A DNA stretch of 64,000 bases from CAJQLB01 sp041392065 (GTDB lineage Bacteria > Bacteroidota > Bacteroidia > Flavobacteriales > Flavobacteriaceae), in the NCBI GenBank assembly GCA_041392065.1, contig JAWKMU010000003.1:248001-312000 (forward strand), read 5' to 3'. How positions within the stretch are numbered: position 1 is the first letter of the stretch; each line of letters begins with the position of its first letter. Positions 44,384-52,921 of the stretch are shown here, in pieces. The notes under the pieces were generated by a model. The model searched no databases, was not told the origin of the DNA, and worked only from the letters and a program-made list of their open reading frames with translations. Both the position numbers and the translations under genes were made by a program.

Positions 44384-45379
44384 ATGAGTAAAATCACTGC
44401 AGCCATTACAGCTGTTGGCGCTTATGTGCCAGATTATGTGTTAACCAATCAAATTCTTGAAACTATGGTTGACACAAACGATGAATGGATTACTACGCGA
44501 ACAGGTATAAAAGAGCGTAGAATTCTTAAAGAAGTAGGTAAGGGAACTTCTTTTCTTGCCATTAATGCGGCAAACGATTTAATAAAGAAAAAGGGCATTG
44601 ACCCTAAAGACATTGAGCTTGTTATTGTTGCTACTGCAACTCCAGACATGAAAGCCGCTTCTACTGCAGCATACACAGCAACAGAAATAGGAGCAGTGAA
44701 TGCATTCTCATTTGATCTTGAAGCAGCATGTTCAAGCTTTTTATTTGGCATGTCTACAGCAGCAAAATATATCGAGTCTGGTCGTTACAAAAATGTATTA
44801 CTTATTGGTGCAGATAAAAACTCTTCGTTCATTAATTATGAAGATCGCGCAACATGCATCATTTTTGGTGATGGAGCAGGAGCTGTATTGTTTGAACCAA
44901 ATACCGAAGGACTAGGACTTCAAGATGAAATTCTAAGAAGCGATGGATCAGGAAGGGAGTTTTTACAAGCCACTTACGGAGGCTCATCGTACCCTAATAC
45001 TCCCGAAGCTGTGGCAGAAGGTAAACACTATGTGTTTCAAGACGGAAAAACAGTATTTAAAAATGCAGTATTTAATATGGCAGATGTTGCGGTTAGAATC
45101 TTAGAAAGAAACAATTTAACTAAAGACGATATAGCGTTTCTAGTTGCTCATCAAGCTAACAAGCGTATTATTGATGCTACTGCTAACAGAATAGAGTTGG
45201 AAAGCGAAAAAGTAATGATGAATATTGAAAAATATGGCAACACTACATCAGCAACTTTACCGTTATTGTTAAACGATTACGAAACACAACTTAAAAAAGG
45301 AGATAATTTAATTTTTGCCGCTTTTGGAGGCGGATTTACTTGGGGCTCAGTCTATTTAAAATGGGCTTATAATTCTTAA
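44384..45379 (+). CDS. fabH: 3-oxoacyl-ACP synthase III
   Basis: 331 residues, a beta-ketoacyl-ACP synthase III that starts fatty-acid synthesis by condensing acyl-CoA with malonyl-ACP. The nucleophile C116 lies in DLEAACSSF, the histidine in VAHQANKRI near 255 and the asparagine in KYGNTTSA near 285. The ATG at 44384 is preferred over the TTG at 44363. It heads a fabH-accB-accC unit; plsX, often nearby in other bacteria, is absent here. Confidence 0.95.
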   Translation: MSKITAAITAVGAYVPDYVLTNQILETMVDTNDEWITTRTGIKERRILKEVGKGTSFLAINAANDLIKKKGIDPKDIELVIVATATPDMKAASTAAYTATEIGAVNAFSFDLEAACSSFLFGMSTAAKYIESGRYKNVLLIGADKNSSFINYEDRATCIIFGDGAGAVLFEPNTEGLGLQDEILRSDGSGREFLQATYGGSSYPNTPEAVAEGKHYVFQDGKTVFKNAVFNMADVAVRILERNNLTKDDIAFLVAHQANKRIIDATANRIELESEKVMMNIEKYGNTTSATLPLLLNDYETQLKKGDNLIFAAFGGGFTWGSVYLKWAYNS

Positions 45380-45408
45380 CTAAACTAACTAAATTAATTA
45401 TTAATATT

Positions 45409-45897
45409 ATGGATTTAAAAGATATTCAAAACTTAATCAAATTTGTTGCCAAGTCTGGAGCAAGTGAGGTTAAACTTGAAATGGAAGATGTAAAAATCAC
45501 CATTAAAACTGGATCTGATCCTGAAACTACTATAGTACAGCAACTACCAGTTGCACAACAAATACCACAACAAACAGCACCTGTTATACAACCAACTCAG
45601 CCTCAACAGACGTCTGTTGAAACTCCAACTCCAAGTGCAGGAACAGACAACTCAAAATATATCACAATAAAATCACCAATAATAGGAACTTTTTATAGAA
45701 AACCTGCACCAGACAAGCCTTTATTTGTTGAAGTTGGTCAGTCTATCTCAGAAGGTGATGTGCTTTGTATTATTGAAGCAATGAAATTGTTCAATGAAAT
45801 AGAATCTGAAGTTTCAGGAACAATTGTGAAAATTTTAGTTGATGATTCATCACCTGTAGAGTTTGATCAGCCATTGTTTTTGGTAGATCCATCATAA
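45409..45897 (+). CDS. accB: Biotin carboxyl carrier protein of acetyl-CoA carboxylase
   Basis: 162 residues. The N-terminal ~45 residues form the subunit-contact part. A Gln/Pro/Thr-rich linker follows (QQIPQQTAPVIQPTQPQQ), then a C-terminal biotinyl domain whose IIEAMKLFNEIE holds the biotin lysine. It carries CO2 between AccC and the carboxyltransferase, whose genes are not in this window. It follows fabH by 29 bases and is separated from accC by an imperfect palindrome. Confidence 0.95.
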   Translation: MDLKDIQNLIKFVAKSGASEVKLEMEDVKITIKTGSDPETTIVQQLPVAQQIPQQTAPVIQPTQPQQTSVETPTPSAGTDNSKYITIKSPIIGTFYRKPAPDKPLFVEVGQSISEGDVLCIIEAMKLFNEIESEVSGTIVKILVDDSSPVEFDQPLFLVDPS

Positions 45898-45982
45898 CCA
45901 TTTAAAAATTCCAATAGACAAATATTAAAATCCAATATTTGGAATTTAGACTTGGAATTTGAAATTTTTAAAAACTAAAGTT
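45898..45982 (+). repeat. Imperfect palindrome between accB and accC
   Basis: AAAAATTCCAATAGACAAATATT on one side is partly repeated in inverted form by TTTGGAATTTAGACTTGGAATTTG on the other. The spacer holds no gene and has no T-run terminator; the RNA could fold into a long weak hairpin within the acc transcript. Confidence 0.5.
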
Positions 45983-47335
45983 ATGTTTAAAAAAATACTG
46001 ATTGCAAATAGAGGTGAAATAGCTTTACGTGTTATTAGGACCTGTAAAGAAATGGGAATAAAAACCGTAGCTGTTTATTCTACAGCAGATGCAGACAGCT
46101 TGCACGTAAAGTTTGCTGATGAAGCTGTTTGTATTGGACCACCACCAAGTAGCGAATCTTACCTTAAAATATCTAACATTATAGCCGCCGCTGAGATAAC
46201 CAATGCAGATGCTATTCATCCTGGATATGGATTTTTATCTGAGAACGCCAAATTTTCTAAAATCTGTACTGAGCATGATATAAAATTTATAGGTGCTTCT
46301 CCTGAAATGATTGACAAAATGGGAGACAAGGCAAACGCAAAGGCTACAATGAAAGCAGCTGGAGTTCCCTGTGTTCCTGGTAGTGATGGTGTTATTAAGT
46401 CATTTGAAGAGTGCGAAAAAATAGCTAAAGAAACAGGTTATCCAGTTATGTTGAAGGCTTCTGCAGGTGGAGGAGGAAAAGGAATGCGCGCTGTTTGGAA
46501 ACCTGAAAAACTTAAAGAAGCATGGGATTCTGCAAGACAAGAATCTAAAGCAGCTTTTGGCAATGATGATATGTATATGGAGAAACTTATTGAAGAGCCT
46601 CGCCATATCGAAATTCAAATTGTTGGAGACTCTACAGGAAGGGCTTGCCATCTTTCAGAAAGAGACTGTTCTGTGCAAAGACGTCATCAAAAATTAACAG
46701 AAGAGACTCCTTCGCCATTTATGACCGATGAACTTAGAGACAAAATGGGAATGGCTGCAGTAAAAGCTGCAGAATATATTAAATATGAAGGAGCTGGAAC
46801 AGTCGAGTTTTTGGTAGACAAACACAGAAATTTCTATTTCATGGAAATGAACACACGTATTCAGGTAGAGCATCCAATTACTGAGCAAGTTATTGATTTT
46901 GATTTGATACGCGAGCAAATTCTAGTCGCTGCTGGAGTGCCAATTTCAGGAAAACATTATACACCAAACTTGCACTCTATAGAATGTAGAATCAATGCAG
47001 AAGATCCTTTTAATGGTTTTAGACCATCACCAGGACGCATTACTACATTGCATGCTCCTGGAGGTCATGGAGTAAGATTAGACACTCATGTGTATGCTGG
47101 ATATTCAATTCCGCCAAATTATGACTCGATGATTGCTAAGCTTATTACTACAGCTCAGACACGCGAGGAAGCAATTAATAAAATGAAAAGAGCTCTAGAC
47201 GAGTTTGTTATAGAAGGCATTAAAACCACAATTCCATTTCACAGACAACTCATGGAGCATCCAGATTATTTAGCAGGTAACTATACTACCAAATTCATGG
47301 AGGATTTTAAAATGAAACCGGAAGCTGTAGAATAA
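45983..47335 (+). CDS. accC: Biotin carboxylase subunit of acetyl-CoA carboxylase
   Basis: 450 residues, an ATP-grasp enzyme that carboxylates biotin on AccB. MFKKILIANRGEIALR is the N-terminus, KASAGGGGKGMRAVW near residue 160 the glycine-rich ATP loop, and MEMNTRIQVEHPITEQV near 288 the metal and base residues. The ATG at 45983 is chosen over a TTG at 45959. A strong hairpin terminator starts 6 bases after its stop. Confidence 0.97.
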   Translation: MFKKILIANRGEIALRVIRTCKEMGIKTVAVYSTADADSLHVKFADEAVCIGPPPSSESYLKISNIIAAAEITNADAIHPGYGFLSENAKFSKICTEHDIKFIGASPEMIDKMGDKANAKATMKAAGVPCVPGSDGVIKSFEECEKIAKETGYPVMLKASAGGGGKGMRAVWKPEKLKEAWDSARQESKAAFGNDDMYMEKLIEEPRHIEIQIVGDSTGRACHLSERDCSVQRRHQKLTEETPSPFMTDELRDKMGMAAVKAAEYIKYEGAGTVEFLVDKHRNFYFMEMNTRIQVEHPITEQVIDFDLIREQILVAAGVPISGKHYTPNLHSIECRINAEDPFNGFRPSPGRITTLHAPGGHGVRLDTHVYAGYSIPPNYDSMIAKLITTAQTREEAINKMKRALDEFVIEGIKTTIPFHRQLMEHPDYLAGNYTTKFMEDFKMKPEAVE

Positions 47336-47340
47336 AATAT

Positions 47341-47370
47341 AGGCCCTGAAATTTTTTCAGGGCCTTTTTT
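47341..47370. terminator. Terminator after accC
   Basis: AGGCCCTGAA (47341-47350) pairs with TTCAGGGCCT and is followed by a T run. It also reads as a terminator from the opposite side, where a gene remnant ends. Confidence 0.88.
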
Positions 47371-47380
47371 ATTTATACAT

Positions 47381-47473
47381 TTAACGCATGTTAAAAAAAC
47401 GCATTCTAAAAACTACAGAGATGCCTTGGATATTGATTCCAGGATTATAGTGCGTTAGCCTTTCATTTTTAAC
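47381..47473 (-). pseudogene. Possible remnant: C-terminal strands of an outer-membrane protein
   Basis: On the minus strand a 30-codon open stretch with no start codon reads HYNPGINIQGISVVFRMRF near its end and then stops at 47381. This looks like the last beta strands of a flavobacterial outer-membrane protein. An in-frame stop lies directly upstream (47474-47476). It ends just before the accC hairpin, where a convergent gene would be expected to end. The call rests on text style only. Confidence 0.3.
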
Positions 47474-47507
47474 TTACAATTCATTCATCATTTAAATTAT
47501 TCATAAT

Positions 47508-48647
47508 ATGAAAAACATTATAGTACTTGGTGCTGGAATGGTAGGAAGTGCAATGGCAATAGACCTATCAACAAATCACAAAGTTACACTCACAGACATA
47601 AGTTTAGACACCTTAAACAAGGTTAAACAAAATTGTACAAATTTAGATATCAAAAAATTGGACGTCACCAATCTTAGTGAGCTCAAAGAAAGCCTTAAAC
47701 CCTTTGATTTGGTTATTTGTGCTGTTCCAGGTTTTTTAGGTTTTAAAACATTAAAAACAATAATTGAAGCTCAAAAGAATGTGATAGATATTTCTTTTTT
47801 CCCTGAAAATTCTTTGGAACTAGATGCCTTGGCTAAGGAAAACAATGTTACTGCTATTGTTGATTGTGGTGTAGCTCCTGGAATGGACAATATTATACTT
47901 GGCTATTATAATGAACAACTAGAACTTACTGATTTTGAATGTTTGGTAGGAGGTTTGCCAAAGGTTAAAAAATGGCCATTTTGTTATAAAGCACCATTTT
48001 CGCCTGTAGATGTTATTGAAGAATATACTCGACCAGCAAGATACGTAGAGAATGGGAAAGAAATAGTAAGAGAGCCATTAACCGATTGTGAATATGTTGA
48101 ATTTGATAAGGTTGGCACATTAGAATCATTCAATTCTGATGGATTAAGGTCAATCATATACACAATGCCTCACATACCAAATATGAAAGAGAAAACCTTG
48201 CGTTATCCTGGTCATGTAGAATATATCAAAGTTTTAAAAGAAAGTGGATTTTTTAATGAACAACCAATTAATGTAAATGGGACACCAATTTCACCTTTAC
48301 AGTTTACTAGCAAAATTTTATTTGATGAGTGGAAACTTGGTGAAACCGAAGAAGAATTAACCGTTATGCGTGTAACAGTAAGAGGAAAAAACAAAAAAGG
48401 ACAGATTGAAGAAGTTGTTTACAACCTTCATGATGAATATTGTGCTGAAACCAATACAGCTTCTATGTCAAGAACTACAGGTTATACAGCAACAGCTGCA
48501 GCTAATTTGTTTTTAGAAGAATTGTTTGCAGAGAAAGGTGTTTTTCCTCCAGAGCTTGTTGGTAAACATGAAGTATGCTTTAATTATATAATAAAGTATT
48601 TGGAAGAGAGAAATGTGTATTATAAAAAGAGTACTAAAATAATTTAG
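47508..48647 (+). CDS. Saccharopine-dehydrogenase-family NAD(P)-dependent enzyme
   Basis: 379 residues. IIVLGAGMVGSAMAIDL is the N-terminal Rossmann nucleotide-binding motif. DCGVAPGMDNIILGYY near residue 125 and ATAAANLFLEELF near the end match the saccharopine dehydrogenase/carboxynorspermidine dehydrogenase superfamily. It probably acts in lysine metabolism as an L-lysine- or saccharopine-type dehydrogenase, but the exact reaction is unresolved. Its TAG is one base from the convergent ABC gene's stop. Confidence 0.88.
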   Translation: MKNIIVLGAGMVGSAMAIDLSTNHKVTLTDISLDTLNKVKQNCTNLDIKKLDVTNLSELKESLKPFDLVICAVPGFLGFKTLKTIIEAQKNVIDISFFPENSLELDALAKENNVTAIVDCGVAPGMDNIILGYYNEQLELTDFECLVGGLPKVKKWPFCYKAPFSPVDVIEEYTRPARYVENGKEIVREPLTDCEYVEFDKVGTLESFNSDGLRSIIYTMPHIPNMKEKTLRYPGHVEYIKVLKESGFFNEQPINVNGTPISPLQFTSKILFDEWKLGETEEELTVMRVTVRGKNKKGQIEEVVYNLHDEYCAETNTASMSRTTGYTATAAANLFLEELFAEKGVFPPELVGKHEVCFNYIIKYLEERNVYYKKSTKII

Positions 48648-48648
48648 T

Positions 48649-49563
48649 CTAATTTTTTAATATAGTTAGATAAACGTTGGTGTTTGGCTCTAAAGAGGTT
48701 GAATGTTTAAAGAATAAAGTTTCTTGGTTAAATGCTGCTTCAATTAAATAATATTCACCTTTAAAATAAGATTGCTTTACTATAACAGCCATGTCTGATT
48801 TATCTGTAACTATTAGATGGTGAGCGTAAACAATTTTACCATCAATAATGTTGAATTCACTAAAAAAAGAAGCTATTAGAGGTGTTTTTGGGTTTTGGTA
48901 AAGTATTTTCGGATTACTATGTGCTTCAATTTTTCCGTTGTGTAAAACCAACATAGAGTCTGCATATCCCAATACATCGTCTTTATCGTGTGTTGCAACA
49001 ATACATGTAATATTATGTTCTTTTAAAAACCTAAATAATTTTCTTCTAAGAGACTGTTTTTTAAAGTTATCTATGTGACTAAAAGGCTCATCAAGTAAAA
49101 TAATTTCAGGTTGTTTAGCAATAGCTCTCGCAAGTGCTACACGTTGTTTTTGTCCACCGCTTAAATCCTTAACCTTGGTTTTAGCAAAACTTGTAAGCTC
49201 TACAATTTCTAATAGCTCCAATACACGATTCTTTTTTTCTTTTTGAAAAAAATTCGACAAAAATTTACCAATATTTTCTTCTACTGAAATAAAAGGCATT
49301 AAATCAAAGTCTTGGGTTACGTGTTTTATAAAATCATAACCCACAACTAAGTTGTAACTCGGACCAAGTATTTCTTTTTCATTCCAATAAATCTTACCTT
49401 CTTTTAAATCATATTCACCATAAAGTAACTTTAACAATGTGCTTTTTCCTGATCCACTCTCGCCAATGATTGAAAGGTGTTCGCCTTTGTTTACAGAGAA
49501 TGAAATATTATCGAGTACATTGGTTTTGTTATACCCAAAAGTTATGTTCTTTACGTTTAGCAT
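48649..49563 (-). CDS. ABC transporter ATP-binding protein
   Basis: 304 residues. Walker A is GESGSGKSTLL (~38-48), the signature LSGGQKQRVALARA, Walker B ILLDEPF and the switch histidine CIVATHDKD. A C-terminal ~75-residue domain beyond the ATPase core could be regulatory (TOBE-like). No permease is adjacent, so the substrate is unknown. The ATG at 49563 is preferred over 49596, which lies inside the preceding terminator hairpin. A promoter box ends 4 bases before the ATG, predicting a leaderless mRNA. Confidence 0.9.
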   Translation of the reverse strand: MLNVKNITFGYNKTNVLDNISFSVNKGEHLSIIGESGSGKSTLLKLLYGEYDLKEGKIYWNEKEILGPSYNLVVGYDFIKHVTQDFDLMPFISVEENIGKFLSNFFQKEKKNRVLELLEIVELTSFAKTKVKDLSGGQKQRVALARAIAKQPEIILLDEPFSHIDNFKKQSLRRKLFRFLKEHNITCIVATHDKDDVLGYADSMLVLHNGKIEAHSNPKILYQNPKTPLIASFFSEFNIIDGKIVYAHHLIVTDKSDMAVIVKQSYFKGEYYLIEAAFNQETLFFKHSTSLEPNTNVYLTILKN

Positions 49564-49567
49564 TGCA

Positions 49568-49575
49568 CAAAAATA
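49568..49575 (-). promoter_or_regulatory. TAnnTTTG -7 box for the ABC gene, predicting a leaderless mRNA
   Basis: TATTTTTG on the minus strand ends 4 bases before the ATG at 49563, the same geometry as rbfA. Confidence 0.5.
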
Positions 49576-49581
49576 AGACAA

Positions 49582-49610
49582 AAAAATCCGTTTCATTGAA
49601 ACGGATTTTT
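49582..49610 (-). terminator. Terminator of the T9SS-secreted FG-GAP gene
   Basis: AAAATCCGTTTC and GAAACGGATTTT pair around a 4-base loop, with T residues following on the minus strand. It separates the FG-GAP gene from the ABC gene. Confidence 0.83.
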
Positions 49611-49635
49611 AATCAAGAAAACATAAACCAATATA

Positions 49636-51684
49636 TTATTGCTTGATAAATTTTTGAGTTTTTATAAGACCATTGTTTATAATTCTTAAAATATAATTTC
49701 CTGAGCTTAATTCTGAAACATCAATGGTGTTTGTACTCATTCTATCATTTAAAACTCGCTTACCTGTAATATCAAACACAGAATAAACAGCATTTTCAAG
49801 TCCATAAGTCGTATTGATATTAAGCTTTCCTTTCGTTGGGTTAGGATATAAAATCAGGTCATCTGTCAAAGTTGTTTCGAGGCTTAATGTTTCGCCTTCT
49901 GTAATACGTATAGACTGGTCTACACTTGGAGATACTACAACATCGACCGTTCCAGATGGCCAATAAATGGTAATAGTATTAATTGTAGTATCAGAACCTA
50001 ATCCAAAGTGAGTGTTTAAGGTACTCATATAGGCAAACCCTTGAGCGCTCCTTACATCTCTAATCTGTGCTTTTTTACTTGAAGCATTGTTAAAACTTGG
50101 ACTACTCACTTCGATTCTCGCTCCAATGCCATTAATATTACTTGCAACTCCAACAAGTTCTATGTTAATCCAATGATTTCCATTTCCATTATTATAATAA
50201 ATAGAACTATTGAAAACATCTAAAAAGCCGTCATTATTAAGGTCTCCTACAGCTCCTTCTTGAGGTATGCCAGCTGAAATGATGCCAAAAGTTCCATTAC
50301 CATTGTTTAAAAGAATATTTCCATTTGAAAAGATATCGATATAACCATCATTGTTAAAGTCGAAAGGCTGGTTTTCATGACCATAATCATTAAAAACATC
50401 CAGACCAAAACTAGTGGTCGCATCTACAAATATCCCGTTATCGTTTCTCATCATTTTGTGCGACTCAGAACTTAGTGATGATCCTACAAAACAATCCATA
50501 TCACCATCACTGTCGTAATCTCCCCAAGCAGACGACCAAGTGGATAAAGCATCATCCATATTTGCTGTTGTACTAACTTCTGTAAAAGATAAGTTTCCAT
50601 TATTTCTAAACAAGTGGTTTCTTCTTCTTGCTTCTTCTCCACCACATTTAGCAATAAACAAGTCTGAGTCTCCGTCATTGTCATAATCTATCCATACAGA
50701 ACCATAATTTCCACCTGAAGAATAAACACCCAATCCACCAGGTATTGGTGCGCTAGGATTGTCACCTTCCCATAGAGTTAAAGACGTACCATCGTTTATA
50801 AAGTATTCATTAGGTGCAGTATCATCACAAAGAAAAATGTCTAAATTCCCATCATTATCAAAATCAGCAAAATTGGTGCGTTGAGTAAAAACACTATGGC
50901 TTGTTGCCGCAATTGAGTAACCTGTTCCAGTTGAGTTTGCTTTAACAACATGAGCGCCAGAGCTGTTACCATATACTAAATCGTTATAACCATTTCTATC
51001 AAAATCACCTGCAGCCATGCTCCAAGAAGCACTATAAGTACCACCAGCTAGAGGGTAATTCTTTAAAACAAAACCACCACCACTTTGCTGTTCGTTAACA
51101 TAAATTGTAGAGGTTGATATTGATACAATATCGTCTAAAAAGTCTCCATTCATATCTACAGCACCACGATCTGTTCCAGGAGCTGAAATGGTTGATGTTG
51201 TAAAAGAAACTGTTGGGGGAGAGTAAGATTCTATTAATTCAAAATCAAAACTAGATACACCCCAAAAATTATCCCAAGCAATATAATAGGTTTCGCCAGC
51301 AGTTACACTAAAATATACAGTAGACAAATAATTGGTAGGCCCAACATCATCGTTTCCAGCTAAGCATTGTAGACTTGCACATGTACCTGTATAAATATGT
51401 ACCCTTGTATCTTTACCAGAATTTTGAGTTAAATTGGTGGTAACTGTTACAAAATAATCATCAGATGGTGTATATCTGTACCATTCTCCATTTGAAGCAG
51501 AGTTTGTATTGTCGGGACAAATAGGGTTAGGAGCAGTTCCGTTTACTGCCGAAACAGCAAAAACTCCTGATGCTGAAATTGGTGTTGCGCTATCAGTAGC
51601 AGAACAAGTGTCTGAACTAGTTTGCCCAAAAGAGATTGAGGGCACAATTAAGATAGCTAAAAAAATAAGTAAAACTTTTTTCAT
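49636..51684 (-). CDS. FG-GAP/VCBS-repeat protein with ASPIC/UnbV domain and T9SS sorting tail
   Basis: 682 residues. It has a signal peptide (1-20), an N-terminal beta domain (~25-150), then many Asp-rich calcium-binding-like FG-GAP repeats such as DYDNDGDSDLFIAKCG, DFDNDGNLDIFLCD and DFNNDGYIDIFSNG. An ASPIC/UnbV domain (~500-600; GIGARIEV, HFGLGSD, ITIYWPSG) follows. The last ~75 residues (LILYPNPTKGKLNI to the end) are a type A type IX secretion tail. It is exported across the outer membrane and possibly attached to the surface. It lies 25 bases after a diheme cytochrome gene and is probably cotranscribed. Confidence 0.9.
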   Translation of the reverse strand: MKKVLLIFLAILIVPSISFGQTSSDTCSATDSATPISASGVFAVSAVNGTAPNPICPDNTNSASNGEWYRYTPSDDYFVTVTTNLTQNSGKDTRVHIYTGTCASLQCLAGNDDVGPTNYLSTVYFSVTAGETYYIAWDNFWGVSSFDFELIESYSPPTVSFTTSTISAPGTDRGAVDMNGDFLDDIVSISTSTIYVNEQQSGGGFVLKNYPLAGGTYSASWSMAAGDFDRNGYNDLVYGNSSGAHVVKANSTGTGYSIAATSHSVFTQRTNFADFDNDGNLDIFLCDDTAPNEYFINDGTSLTLWEGDNPSAPIPGGLGVYSSGGNYGSVWIDYDNDGDSDLFIAKCGGEEARRRNHLFRNNGNLSFTEVSTTANMDDALSTWSSAWGDYDSDGDMDCFVGSSLSSESHKMMRNDNGIFVDATTSFGLDVFNDYGHENQPFDFNNDGYIDIFSNGNILLNNGNGTFGIISAGIPQEGAVGDLNNDGFLDVFNSSIYYNNGNGNHWINIELVGVASNINGIGARIEVSSPSFNNASSKKAQIRDVRSAQGFAYMSTLNTHFGLGSDTTINTITIYWPSGTVDVVVSPSVDQSIRITEGETLSLETTLTDDLILYPNPTKGKLNINTTYGLENAVYSVFDITGKRVLNDRMSTNTIDVSELSSGNYILRIINNGLIKTQKFIKQ

Positions 51685-51709
51685 GATATATTGGTTTATT
51701 AATAGCGTA

Positions 51710-52798
51710 TTAATTACAATTTTGTGTTAACGAATTTATCCATTCTTCAATTAATTCAATGCCTTCTATATGATTTAATGTTCTCCCTATTAAAGGCATT
51801 TTATACTGATCTTCGTCTGAACTAATTCTGAAAAAAAGCGCAGACCTTTGGGTTATTCCAGGGTTTACTATATGTGTAATCGAAGGGTTAATATAGAAAA
51901 CAGACTCTACACATACACCGAGGTTACTAATGTCTTCTGTTTTATTGAACTCAAATCTCATTGAAGCGTATTCACAATAGCTTTGATCTGAATGACAATG
52001 AGCACAATTAATATCAAAATACGACCTCACTCTTAAGTCTAAAGGTTGAGATTCATCGTCCCATTCTACTAAAGATTTTATCTCAGAGGGATAGTTGTCT
52101 TCTAAATAACCTTGCTCAACCCATTTGGCTAATTGATTTTTTGAGCCTTCAGGATATAAATAGTTGCGATTTATATTTTGCGGTTTTGGACCAATTGGCA
52201 AAGGAGTGTCATATTTATTATGGCAAGTAAAACATTCTGGAAATCCAGGAATTTTATAGTTAACGCTTTTAGTTTCTCCATTTAATTCCCAATCAAATGC
52301 TAAAAACTTGCTTTGGGTTGTAAATGTCGCATCTGTTTGCTCTTCATTCCATACATAATTAGCAAACGTCCAATCATCTTCAAGTTTAATCATTAATCTT
52401 GTTTCAATGATTTTTGTACTCATGTCTGGAAGTACATTGTCGTAATAGAAATTCTTGATTAATATAGTGCCAACAGGAAAATCAAATGTAGTATAATCAT
52501 TTACATATTTTGCTGTTGAGTCTTTAGGCATCCACACAAAGCGTTTTTTATTAGCATAATCACTAAACAGAGCCGAATTTAAACCATAAGGTAAAACACC
52601 ATAAACAGGATTTAAATCAGCAATGTTTCCTTCAAAAAAGTTATACTCAGATAGATTATCGTATGGCAAACTATCAATATTAAAAACAACTGGAGAAATA
52701 AGCTCTGGGTCTACACCAACATAACCATCGTCTTTTGTACAAGACGCAAATAACGATAGCGTTAATAGTAATGCTATATAGGTATATGGTTTAAACAT
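51710..52798 (-). CDS. Lipoprotein diheme c-type cytochrome, SO2930-like
   Basis: 362 residues. A lipobox (SLFASC) predicts an outward-facing lipoprotein. Two CxxCH haem sites are visible: CFTCH in the middle and CAHCH later, separated by about 60 residues. The text FPVGTILIKNFYY and GYLEDNYPSE resembles the SO2930/HNE_0200 family of diheme cytochromes, whose electron partner is unknown. It precedes the FG-GAP secreted protein, so the two may form one extracytoplasmic module. Confidence 0.78.
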   Translation of the reverse strand: MFKPYTYIALLLTLSLFASCTKDDGYVGVDPELISPVVFNIDSLPYDNLSEYNFFEGNIADLNPVYGVLPYGLNSALFSDYANKKRFVWMPKDSTAKYVNDYTTFDFPVGTILIKNFYYDNVLPDMSTKIIETRLMIKLEDDWTFANYVWNEEQTDATFTTQSKFLAFDWELNGETKSVNYKIPGFPECFTCHNKYDTPLPIGPKPQNINRNYLYPEGSKNQLAKWVEQGYLEDNYPSEIKSLVEWDDESQPLDLRVRSYFDINCAHCHSDQSYCEYASMRFEFNKTEDISNLGVCVESVFYINPSITHIVNPGITQRSALFFRISSDEDQYKMPLIGRTLNHIEGIELIEEWINSLTQNCN

Positions 52799-52921
52799 TT
52801 ATAGAAAATTTGGAAAGCTAATATAACAAAACGCTTAAATCTGCTTATAATTAATTCGTTATAATGCTAAAAATTCTACATAATGTGTCAATATTCTTAA
52901 TAAAGCTATTTAAAAAACAGA

